Shown here: piece after piece, positions 49,712-57,164 of the stretch | How positions within the stretch are numbered: position 1 is the stretch's first letter | Layout of the letters: each line of letters starts with the position of its first letter | Source: Arthrobacter ipis | Lineage (GTDB): Bacteria > Actinomycetota > Actinomycetes > Actinomycetales > Micrococcaceae | Direction: 5' to 3' | NCBI RefSeq assembly: GCF_014694315.1 | Contig: NZ_JAAOXD010000002.1 | Coordinates: 1 to 64,000, forward strand | DNA: 64,000 bases | Notes under the pieces: model-generated | Database searches by the model: none | Told to the model about the DNA's origin: nothing | The model's input: the letters and a program-made list of their open reading frames with translations, nothing else | Translations under genes and position numbers: made by a program

Positions 49712-50398
49712 ATGTTCGCCGACACCCGCACCACCTTGACCCGCCCTGAAACCCGTACCGCCACAAACTCCGCATCCAGGCATCAACCCGAGCGCCGACC
49801 AGTTCCGGCCCGCCGCAACCGCGCCGCGCTGAGGACTCCCGCGTCCCGCAAGCAGACCGTCCGGCTGTTGCTGCTGGGCGTCCTCTGCACAGCAGGCTGG
49901 CTCGCCTCCCTGCTGGTGGGGCACTTTGTGGAGTTCGGTCCGCTCCTGCACTGCATCGGGCTTGCCGGCCACATCCTCGCCCTCGTGCTGGCCTTCGGCA
50001 CCATCCTTGTGGTGGACTGGCTGGGCCTGCTGTGGCTCATGGGCAAGGTGCACATGCATGCCTCTCCCAAGCTTGAACGCGCAACAAAGCCGCTGATTTG
50101 GGGCGGCCTGGCGCTGCTGCTGGCATCGGGAGCGCTCATCAAGCCCGACATCACCAACCCAGTGACCGCGGTGAAGCTCGGCTGTGTGCTCATTCTGATG
50201 CTGAACGGCTTGGGCATCGCGCCGGCCATGCACAAGATGTTCGCGCTTCCGCGGGAAACACGCTTCAGCGAACTGGGCCGCCGGTTGCGCACGCGCCTGC
50301 TGATCGCACTCAGCATCTCGCAGGCGTGCTGGTGGACGGCTGTGCTGATCGGCCTCGTTAACAGCACGCTCCGCCGCTGGACGGGGATCCCCAACTGA
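49712..50398 (+). CDS. Polytopic membrane protein (228 aa)
   Basis: A 228-aa protein with a basic, disordered N-terminus of about 45 residues and about five hydrophobic segments: LLLLGVLCTAGWLASLLVG, IGLAGHILALVLAFGTILVVDWLGLLWLM, LIWGGLALLLASGALI, LGCVLILMLNGLGIAPAM and LLIALSISQACWWTAVLIGLV. Conserved-looking His residues (GHF, HCIG, GHI, HMH) could bind heme or metal, but no named family is certain. ATG 49712 with GAAAGG 8-9 nt upstream. Confidence 0.75.
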   Translation: MFADTRTTLTRPETRTATNSASRHQPERRPVPARRNRAALRTPASRKQTVRLLLLGVLCTAGWLASLLVGHFVEFGPLLHCIGLAGHILALVLAFGTILVVDWLGLLWLMGKVHMHASPKLERATKPLIWGGLALLLASGALIKPDITNPVTAVKLGCVLILMLNGLGIAPAMHKMFALPRETRFSELGRRLRTRLLIALSISQACWWTAVLIGLVNSTLRRWTGIPN

Positions 50399-50449
50399 CT
50401 CGCAGTTGTTGTCGTTTTCAGCCTCGAAAACGACAACAACTGCGAGTCA
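50396..50449. terminator. Perfect 24-bp hairpin terminator including a stop codon
   Basis: TGACTCGCAGTTGTTGTCGT and the following TTTC (50396-50419) pair without mismatch with 50426-50449, loop AGCCTC. The first arm starts at the stop codon of the membrane-protein gene. It separates convergent genes and may terminate both. Confidence 0.9.
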
Positions 50450-50477
50450 CTTGGCAGGACTTCAAAAGCAGGCGTCC

Positions 50478-52223
50478 CTAGGCGTCCGGGGCGCTGACGA
50501 GCTCCAGGGGACGCGAAGTCCCGGGCCGGCCGCCCGCCACATTCGCGCCGAGCACCCGATGGGCGCAGGCCGCCAAGTCACTGCAGGCCGCCGGATGCGC
50601 GCGGGCCGCCGCCACCAGATCCTTGCTGTGCCCGTGCTGCGGGTTGGCAAAGAACTCGGAGGTGCCGGCCAGCTCCACCAGGGCGCCCTGGTACAGCACG
50701 GCCACCCTGTGGCTCATGTACCGGATGACATTCATGTCGTGGGAAATCATGATCAGCGAAAGACGGCGGTCCCGGTGCAGGCGCAGCAGCAGATCCAAGA
50801 CCTTGCGCTGCGTGACGGCATCCAGCGCCGACGTCGCCTCGTCGCAGATCAGCACCGCCGGGTCCAGCAGCAGCGCGCGGGCGATCGTCAGCCGCTGCAG
50901 CTGGCCGCCCGAGCACTGGCTTGGGTACCTGTCCAGCAGGTCGGGGTCCAGCTCAACGTCCCGGACGGCCTGGCGGATCCACTCCCGGCGCCCGTCCGCC
51001 GCGCCCGTCCCTTGGCGGAGCAGCGGCGCTTCCAGACTGGCGAACAGTTTCATCCGGGGATCGAAGGCGTCGTGCGGTTCCTGGAAGACGAGCTGCACCG
51101 CGGTGCCGGGAACACCGCGACTGGCACTGCCGCCGTCGTTCTTGCTGTCCCCTGCCGGCAGTGTCCGGGAAATGCTGCCGCGGTCCGGTGCCTCAACCCC
51201 CACCAGCAGCCGGGCCAGGGTGCTCTTCCCGGAGCCTGACTGGCCCAGGACGCCGAGGATCTCGCCTTCGCGAAGGCTCAGCGAGACGTCCTCCAAAGCC
51301 GGCCGGGCGCCGCGCCCCTTGGCGAACCGCTTGGTGACGCCGTCCAGCGCCAGGATGTCACGGGACGGAGCGAGGCCGAGGGCCTCCCCGGCCACCGCAA
51401 TACGGCGGCGGGTGAGGGCGCACGCCTCCAGCAGCTCCCTGGCACAAGCAGTCTGGGGTGCGCCAAGGACGGACCTGGCGGGGCCTTCCTCCTGGACGCG
51501 GCCGGCATCCATCACTACCACGCGGTCAGCGAAAGCCGAGACGGTGGCCAGGTCGTGCGTGATGTAGAGGACGCCGAGCCCGTGCTGGCGCCGCTGGGTG
51601 TCGATCAGTTCCAGGATCTGCCGCTCCAGCACCTTATCCAGCGCGGACGTCGGCTCGTCGGCGAGCAGCAGCTCCGGCTGTCCGGCCATGGCCACGGCCA
51701 GCATGGCCCGCTGCGCCATGCCGCCGGACAGCTGGTGCGGATATGCCCGGGCGACCCGCTCCGGGTCCTCGAACCCGGCGTTGCTGAGCAGCTCCACCGC
51801 CTGCGCCCTGGCCTCGCGTCCGCGCAGACCGCGGTGCAGCTTCAGCGGCTCGGCCAGGTGGCTGCCAATGATCATGCGCGGGTTGAACATCCGCTTGGGC
51901 TGCTGGTACAGCATCCCGATCCGGCCGCCCCGCAGGCGGTTCAGCTCCGCGCCGCTGGCGGCAAGCAGGTCGGTTCCGCCCAGGGTGATGGCCCCCGATG
52001 CGGCCCGGATCTGCGGCGGCAGCAGTCCCAGGACGGACAGCGCGGTCATCGTCTTGCCGCTTCCGGACGCCCCAACCAGGGCGACAAACTCGCCCGGTGC
52101 CACGGTGAGGCCGACGCCGGAAAGCACCGGACGGGCGGACGGGCCGGAGGAACTGCCGGGAGAACCACCGGCTGGAGCCCGCAGGCTGAGGTGCAGGTCC
52201 TCGATGATCAGGCCCTCACGCAT
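50478..52223 (-). CDS. Double ATP-binding protein of an Opp/Dpp-type importer
   Basis: A 581-aa fusion of two ATPases (DppD-like and DppF-like). Domain 1 (about 1-265): Walker A GASGSGKT, signature LSGGMAQRAMLAVAMA, Walker [13 protein letters not shown]. Domain 2 (about 290-560): Walker A GQSGSGKST, FQEPHDAFDPRM, signature CSGGQLQRLTIARAL, Walker B VLICDEATSALDAVTQ. The peptide/nickel family mark near each C-terminus (ALVELAGTSEFFANPQHGHSK) is present. ATG 52223 overlaps the permease stop by 8 nt. It is the last gene of the iron-box operon, so the cargo may be a metal chelate rather than peptides (inference). Confidence 0.9.
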   Translation of the reverse strand: MREGLIIEDLHLSLRAPAGGSPGSSSGPSARPVLSGVGLTVAPGEFVALVGASGSGKTMTALSVLGLLPPQIRAASGAITLGGTDLLAASGAELNRLRGGRIGMLYQQPKRMFNPRMIIGSHLAEPLKLHRGLRGREARAQAVELLSNAGFEDPERVARAYPHQLSGGMAQRAMLAVAMAGQPELLLADEPTSALDKVLERQILELIDTQRRQHGLGVLYITHDLATVSAFADRVVVMDAGRVQEEGPARSVLGAPQTACARELLEACALTRRRIAVAGEALGLAPSRDILALDGVTKRFAKGRGARPALEDVSLSLREGEILGVLGQSGSGKSTLARLLVGVEAPDRGSISRTLPAGDSKNDGGSASRGVPGTAVQLVFQEPHDAFDPRMKLFASLEAPLLRQGTGAADGRREWIRQAVRDVELDPDLLDRYPSQCSGGQLQRLTIARALLLDPAVLICDEATSALDAVTQRKVLDLLLRLHRDRRLSLIMISHDMNVIRYMSHRVAVLYQGALVELAGTSEFFANPQHGHSKDLVAAARAHPAACSDLAACAHRVLGANVAGGRPGTSRPLELVSAPDA

Positions 52224-53061
52224 GGGTGATCTCCGGGGCAGGGGCGGAAGCCAGAAGCAGCCGGCTGCTGGACATGCGCGCCAGGTGTTGGCCAATGAGC
52301 GTGACGCACAGCGCCACGGTGAAAATCACCAGGCCGGGTGCAAGGATGGTCAGCGGCGACCTCACGGCGTACGGCTGGGCGGCGGCGAGCATCGAGCCCC
52401 AGTCGGACTGCGGGGGCTGCACGCCGAGGCCCAGGTAGGACAGGGCGCCGACGCTGATCAGGAACTGCCCGAACCGTAGCGTGGCCTGCCCCAGCAGCGG
52501 ACCGGCCAGGTGCGGCAGGATGTGCCGCCGCACCGTGAACCAGGGAGTGCAGCCCAGCACGCGGGCCGCCTCGATGAAGCCGCGGGCGGAAACGTCGTAG
52601 GCCAGTGCCCGGGCCAGCCGCGCGAAGGGTGTCCAGCCGGTGACGGTCAGGGCCAGCAGCAGGGACGGGTAGCCTGCTCCCAGCGCGGCCACCAGGAACA
52701 GTGCCACCACCATCTCCGGCATGGCCAGCAGGATGTCGTTGGTGCGGGTGAAGAACTCGTCCAGCCACCCCCGCCGGCGCGCGCTGAGGACGCCGATCGC
52801 CGTGCCGATGACCGCGGTGAGCACCGTGGCCAGGGCGGCGATGGTCAGGGAGAAGCGGCCGCCGTCGAGCAGCCTGCTCAGGGTGTCGCGGCCCAGGTGG
52901 TCGGTGCCCAGCCAGTGGGCTCCGGTGGGCGCGGACAGCCGGGAGGCGAGGTCCTGTTGGGCGGACGGATAGGGCGCGATCCAGCCGGCAAGGGCCACGG
53001 ACAGCACCACGACGGCCAGCATGCAGGCGGCCAGCCGGACGTGCAGGGGAAGTTTACGCAT
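52216..53061 (-). CDS. Opp/Dpp-type ABC permease, DppC-like
   Basis: A 281-aa permease with the family opening APTGAHWLGTDHLGRDTLSRLL, about six helices, and the EAA loop EAARVLGCTPWFTVRRHILPHL followed by LSYLGLGVQPPQSDWGSML. The stop overlaps the ATPase start, and its own start overlaps the DppB-like stop by 8 nt. Confidence 0.92.
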   Translation of the reverse strand: MRKLPLHVRLAACMLAVVVLSVALAGWIAPYPSAQQDLASRLSAPTGAHWLGTDHLGRDTLSRLLDGGRFSLTIAALATVLTAVIGTAIGVLSARRRGWLDEFFTRTNDILLAMPEMVVALFLVAALGAGYPSLLLALTVTGWTPFARLARALAYDVSARGFIEAARVLGCTPWFTVRRHILPHLAGPLLGQATLRFGQFLISVGALSYLGLGVQPPQSDWGSMLAAAQPYAVRSPLTILAPGLVIFTVALCVTLIGQHLARMSSSRLLLASAPAPEITHA

Positions 53062-53995
53062 GCCGCATCCTGACCTGGGGGTTGAGGAGCCCGTGGACCA
53101 GGTCCGCCGCCGTGGTCAGCAGGACAGCCAGCCCGACGACCACCACCACTGCCCCCTGCGCCAGCGGAATGTCGCTGTTCAGGACCCCGTCGAACAGCAG
53201 CCGCCCCATCCCGGGGATCGCGAAGATGACCTCAACGATGACCGATCCGCCCAGCAGGCCCGCGAACCACACGGCCGCGAGCGTGGTGAGCGGCAGCAGG
53301 CCGTTGGGGATCACGTGCTTCCGCACAGTATGGAAGTAGCTCAGTCCCCTGCCCCGTGCGGCGGTGACGTGGTCGGCGCCCAGCGCATCGAGCATTCCCT
53401 CGCGCACCGCGGACGTGAAATGGCTTGCCGGACGCAAGGCGAGGACCGCCACGGGCAGCACGGCCGACGTCGGGCCTTCCCACCCGGCGGACGGCAGCAC
53501 GGACAGTTCGAGCGCGAAGACCAGCACCAGCATGGGCGCCAGCCAGTATTCCGGCATGGCAATGAACGCCTGGGAGACTGCGGTGATGGCCTTGTCCGCC
53601 GTCCGCCCCTCGTTCAGCGCTGCGGCAATGCCGAGGATCACCGCTATCAAGGCCGCCATGGCGAGCGTCATGACCACCAGGCTGAGCGTGACCCAGAGCG
53701 CCGGCAGCACCTGGTCCACCACGGGCGTGCGGCTGGTGTAGGACAGGCCCATATCGCCGCTCGCGAAGCGCCACAGCCACCGCAGGTACTGGGTCCACAG
53801 GGGGTCCTGGAGACCCAGCTGGGCCGTCAATGCCTGGACGGCGGAATCATCGACGGCGTCCCCGGCCACCCGCGAGCGGATGATCTTGCGCACCGGGTCG
53901 CCCGGGGTGACGTACGGGATGAGGAACACCACGAAAGACGCCAGGAGAACGGCGACCACCAGGGCCGCCGTTCTCCTGGCGAGGAACAGCATCAT
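53054..53995 (-). CDS. Opp/Dpp-type ABC permease, DppB-like
   Basis: A 313-aa permease. PYVTPGDPVRKII and QLGLQDPLWTQYLRWLWRFA, then the GDMGLSYTSRTPV segment are DppB/OppB-typical; the EAA-like loop is ARGRGLSYFHTVRKHVIPNG, and the C-terminal FAIPGMGRLLFDGVLNSDIPL is conserved. It lies 37 bp downstream of the binding-protein gene. Confidence 0.92.
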   Translation of the reverse strand: MMLFLARRTAALVVAVLLASFVVFLIPYVTPGDPVRKIIRSRVAGDAVDDSAVQALTAQLGLQDPLWTQYLRWLWRFASGDMGLSYTSRTPVVDQVLPALWVTLSLVVMTLAMAALIAVILGIAAALNEGRTADKAITAVSQAFIAMPEYWLAPMLVLVFALELSVLPSAGWEGPTSAVLPVAVLALRPASHFTSAVREGMLDALGADHVTAARGRGLSYFHTVRKHVIPNGLLPLTTLAAVWFAGLLGGSVIVEVIFAIPGMGRLLFDGVLNSDIPLAQGAVVVVVGLAVLLTTAADLVHGLLNPQVRMRHA

Positions 53996-54032
53996 GCCGG
54001 ACCCTGCGCTCGGGGCCCGCGGTACGGGGACG

Positions 54033-55589
54033 TCACGATCCGGACTTGGCCGTTTCGGCCCGGAGCACGTAACGGGCCAGCGGGTCCTGGACGTGGGCCT
54101 GGAGGTCGGTGCGGACGGCGTCGGTGGCCTGCTCGTTGACCAGCCACACGTTCACGGCCTGCTCCTGAAGGATCCGGCCGGCCTCGGCGTACAGCTTGTA
54201 CCGCTCCTGGGCGTCGGCCGTCGTGGCTGCCTGGGCGATCTTCTTGTCGTACTCCGCGTTGCAGAAGTGGCTGAGGTTGTACGTGCCGTCGCAGGTGTAG
54301 TCCGCGGTGAGAAAGCCGATGGGGTCGGCGATGTCGATCAGCCGGTTGCGCTGGCTCAGCACCATGTCGTAGTTGCCGGACAGCAGGTCCGGTTCCACGG
54401 CGGCGTACTCCTTGGTGGTGATTTTCACCGGAACGCCCACGGCCTTCAGGTTCTCCTGAATGACGGTGGCCACGTCAGCGAACTCCGCACGCTCCACGAT
54501 CGCGATGATCTCCAGCGGCCGGCCGGCGGTATAGCCGGCGGAGGCGAGCAGCTTCTTGGCGGCGTCGAGGTCCTGCTTCGGCGTCTGGGCACCCTCGATG
54601 GCCCACGGCTCCGACGGCGCGAACGGACCGGTGGCCGGAATCGCAGCGCCCTCATACACGCTGGCGGCCAAGGCGTCCAGATCGACAGCCGAGCGGACCG
54701 CCTTGCGGAAGTCGACGTCGTCGAACGGGGCCTTGCCGTTGTTCATGTACAGCGTGGCGGTGCGCGGCGAATCCGCCTTCAGGACCTTGACGTTGGAGTC
54801 CGACTCCAGCGCGGCCAGGCCGGAGACGGGGATGGACAGGGACACGTCCGCTTCGCCGGTCTGGACCTGCGCGGTGCGGGTGGCGCCGTCGGTGATGAAC
54901 CGGATCTCTGCGCCGGCAAGCTGCACCTGCCCGCCCCAGTAGTTTTCGTTGCGGTTCAGGGTCAGGGACTGCTTCGGCTTCTCGGACACCGGTTTGAAGG
55001 GGCCGGTGCAGTGGCCGAACGGATCGACGGTCTCGCCCTTGAAGGCGGCCGGCGACAGCACGCCGGTGTTGACGCTCGCCACCCGGTAAGGAACCAGCGG
55101 GCTCTCGGACGGAGTGGTCACGCGGACCGTGTTCTCGTCGACCGCCTTGACCGCCTTGACCGCCTTCGGGCTGAACGCGCGGGCGGGGACTTCGGCGTCA
55201 AGGACGTTCTGCAGGGAGGTCACCACCGCTTTGGCATCCAGCGCGGCGCCGTCCTGGAACTTGACGCCCTCGCGGATCTTGAAGTCCCACTCGAGGTCGG
55301 AAACCTGCTTCCACTCCGTGGCGAGCGACGGCACGATCTTCCCCTGCGCCTCGTCGTAGCGCGTCAGGGTCTCAAGGCAACCGGACAGGGAAAGGATGTA
55401 GGCGGCGTCGCTCTCCAGAGCCCAGTCCGCCACGGGTGCTCGGAAGTTGTCGACGACGATCCGCTGGTCAGGATCGGCCGCCTGGCTGGACTTGCCGGAC
55501 TCGCCGCTGAAGCCGCAGGCGGACAGTGAGAGAAGCGCCACGAGCCCCACGGACACGGACAGCGGGAAGGAAGAGCGCAATGAAACCAC
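54033..55589 (-). CDS. Substrate-binding lipoprotein, SBP_bac_5 family, under an iron box
   Basis: A 518-aa peptide/nickel-type binding protein. Signal peptide with lipobox LSAC (VALLSLSACGFSG). Family marks: ETLTRYDEAQGKIVPSLATE, WDFKIREGVKFQDG, GPFKPVSEKPKQSLTLNRNENYW and the late YNLSHFCNAEYDKK. Starts are weak: GTG 55589 or TTG 55580 (with AGGTGG 5 nt upstream). A DtxR/IdeR-type iron box lies 58-76 bp upstream, so expression should rise under iron limitation. Together with the permeases and fused ATPase this suggests uptake of a metal chelate, heme or siderophore; peptide uptake remains possible. Confidence 0.9.
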   Translation of the reverse strand: MVSLRSSFPLSVSVGLVALLSLSACGFSGESGKSSQAADPDQRIVVDNFRAPVADWALESDAAYILSLSGCLETLTRYDEAQGKIVPSLATEWKQVSDLEWDFKIREGVKFQDGAALDAKAVVTSLQNVLDAEVPARAFSPKAVKAVKAVDENTVRVTTPSESPLVPYRVASVNTGVLSPAAFKGETVDPFGHCTGPFKPVSEKPKQSLTLNRNENYWGGQVQLAGAEIRFITDGATRTAQVQTGEADVSLSIPVSGLAALESDSNVKVLKADSPRTATLYMNNGKAPFDDVDFRKAVRSAVDLDALAASVYEGAAIPATGPFAPSEPWAIEGAQTPKQDLDAAKKLLASAGYTAGRPLEIIAIVERAEFADVATVIQENLKAVGVPVKITTKEYAAVEPDLLSGNYDMVLSQRNRLIDIADPIGFLTADYTCDGTYNLSHFCNAEYDKKIAQAATTADAQERYKLYAEAGRILQEQAVNVWLVNEQATDAVRTDLQAHVQDPLARYVLRAETAKSGS

Positions 55590-55646
55590 CTAGATTCATG
55601 TCTGCGGAAAGGGCAGACGCACAGCGAACGGCCGAAAGGGCCAAGC

Positions 55647-55665
55647 TGAGTGTAGGCTAACCTAA
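55647..55665. promoter_or_regulatory. DtxR/IdeR-type iron box
   Basis: TGAGTGTAGGCTAACCTAA matches the 19-bp DtxR/IdeR consensus TTAGGTTAGGCTAACCTAA at 16 of 19 positions by my count; the right half is perfect. Placed upstream of the binding-protein gene and downstream of the MFS gene. Confidence 0.8.
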
Positions 55666-55735
55666 CTTCTTCGGCCAAAGCGGTCGCGTCATATGGCCGG
55701 ACTCCGCTGGTTGAGCCTGCCGCATCCGCACACCT

Positions 55736-56950
55736 TCAGTAGTTGCGCCGGTGCCTAAGCCTGGGGAGCACGACGGCGAACACACCTGCCGCTGCGAACC
55801 CCAGTACCCCGGTGGCCGTCACCCCGGCGCCGAGGGAGGCCACGGCCGTCACCGCGGAGAGCAGCACCGGCCCGCCGGTGGAGCCGGCGTCAGCCATGAA
55901 CCGCCAGAGGCCCAGGAACTGCCCGCGGCCGCGGTCGGGCGAGAAGTCGGCACCCAGCGTCATCACCAGGCCCGAGCTGATCCCGTTGCCGAAGCCGATC
56001 AGCAGGGCCGCCAGCAGCAGGCTGGTGAACCCGGCGGTGAGCGGGATCAGCACCAGCGCCACGCCCATGATCAGCGTGGACGGGATGGCCACCCACTGCC
56101 GCCCGCGCCGGTCCATCACCTTGCCCGCCGGATAGAAGACCAGCATGTCGATCGCTCCGGAGAGCCCGTACACCAGCGAAGCGTGCGTGGGGTCGAGGCC
56201 CAGGTGGTCGGCCCACAGCGGGATCACCACCTGGCGGGAGGCGCGCAGGGCGCTGAGCAGCAGGATGCCCATTCCGGCAGTCAGGAAAATGCCCGCATGC
56301 GAGACGGCCACGCCGCGCAGGGTGGGCTCCGGTCCGGTCCTGCCGTCAGATCCGTGCACCGCCACCAGGTCGGGGACGGCCACGGCGAGGACGGCGGCCG
56401 CCGCCATGCCGGCCACGCCCACCCAGTACGCGCCGCTGATGCCAACGAATGCCATGGCTGCGGCGCCGATGAACGGGCCGATAAAAGTTCCGATGCGGCT
56501 CACGCCGCCCAGCGTGGACAGGGCACGGGCGCGGAACTCCACCGGAACCGCTTCGGTGAGGTACTTCTGCCGGGCCAGGCTGAAGACGGCGGCGGACATC
56601 CCGACGACGGCCATCGCCGCCGCGAGCAGCCAGAGCCCGTCGCTGATCACCAGCGACAGCCCGGCGGCCAGCAGCGCGAGCGCCCCCGCGGCGGCCGCAC
56701 CCACAATGGACCACCGTTCGCCGAACTTCAGGGTGATCATCGACGCCGGCAGGTTGAAGAACCACGAGCCCAGCCCCATGAGCGTGACGATCAGGGCGGC
56801 CACGGCAACGGATGCGCCCAGTTCACGGGCGGACAGCGCCACAACAGGCAGGATGGCGCCCTGGCCAACGCTGAACAGGAGGGCAGGGCCGAACGCCGGA
56901 ACAGCGATGCCGCGAAGGGTGAAGGGCGGCGGGCTGTTCGGCGGAGTCAT
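55736..56950 (-). CDS. MFS transporter
   Basis: A 404-aa major facilitator with about 12 helices: GPALLFSVGQGAILPVVAL opens TM1; LARQKYLTEAVPVEFRARALS, the loop GKVMDRRGRQWVAIPSTLIMG (MFS motif A-like) and GFGNGISSGLVMTLGADFSP follow. Substrate unknown. ATG 56950 is preferred over GTG 56983, but neither has a good ribosome site. It is upstream of the iron-box operon on the same strand; the box lies after the MFS gene, so co-regulation is not shown. An exporter partner to the importer is an attractive inference. Confidence 0.85.
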   Translation of the reverse strand: MTPPNSPPPFTLRGIAVPAFGPALLFSVGQGAILPVVALSARELGASVAVAALIVTLMGLGSWFFNLPASMITLKFGERWSIVGAAAAGALALLAAGLSLVISDGLWLLAAAMAVVGMSAAVFSLARQKYLTEAVPVEFRARALSTLGGVSRIGTFIGPFIGAAAMAFVGISGAYWVGVAGMAAAAVLAVAVPDLVAVHGSDGRTGPEPTLRGVAVSHAGIFLTAGMGILLLSALRASRQVVIPLWADHLGLDPTHASLVYGLSGAIDMLVFYPAGKVMDRRGRQWVAIPSTLIMGVALVLIPLTAGFTSLLLAALLIGFGNGISSGLVMTLGADFSPDRGRGQFLGLWRFMADAGSTGGPVLLSAVTAVASLGAGVTATGVLGFAAAGVFAVVLPRLRHRRNY

Positions 56951-57066
56951 TCCCTTTATCGTAGGCGGGGGCCGGGGCGGCACGGCGGAAACCCGGGCTC
57001 CACGAGGCCAGAATCACAACGATTTGATTTACATCGCTCCGGAACCTGAATCGAGCTTGGCGAAAG

Positions 57067-57082
57067 TACTAAGCGTGCTTAG
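57067..57082. promoter_or_regulatory. Candidate operator: CTAAGC..GCTTAG palindrome
   Basis: TACTAAGCGTGCTTAG lies between the divergent MFS and glgX genes. It matches the site at 691-706 (minus-strand TAGTAAGTGTGCTTAC) at 13 of 16 positions by my count. Confidence 0.4.
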
Positions 57083-57164
57083 CCTTGGATCAGGGCGAGG
57101 CGCGCGGACCCCAACTGGACATCGAGCATGGTTCCGAAACAACTGAACAGCCGCAGGAGTGATC

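Noticed and set aside
50478-55589. Plain dipeptide (dpp) transporter
   Set aside because: Family membership is right, but the iron box upstream makes a peptide-only assignment unsafe, so no dpp symbol was given.
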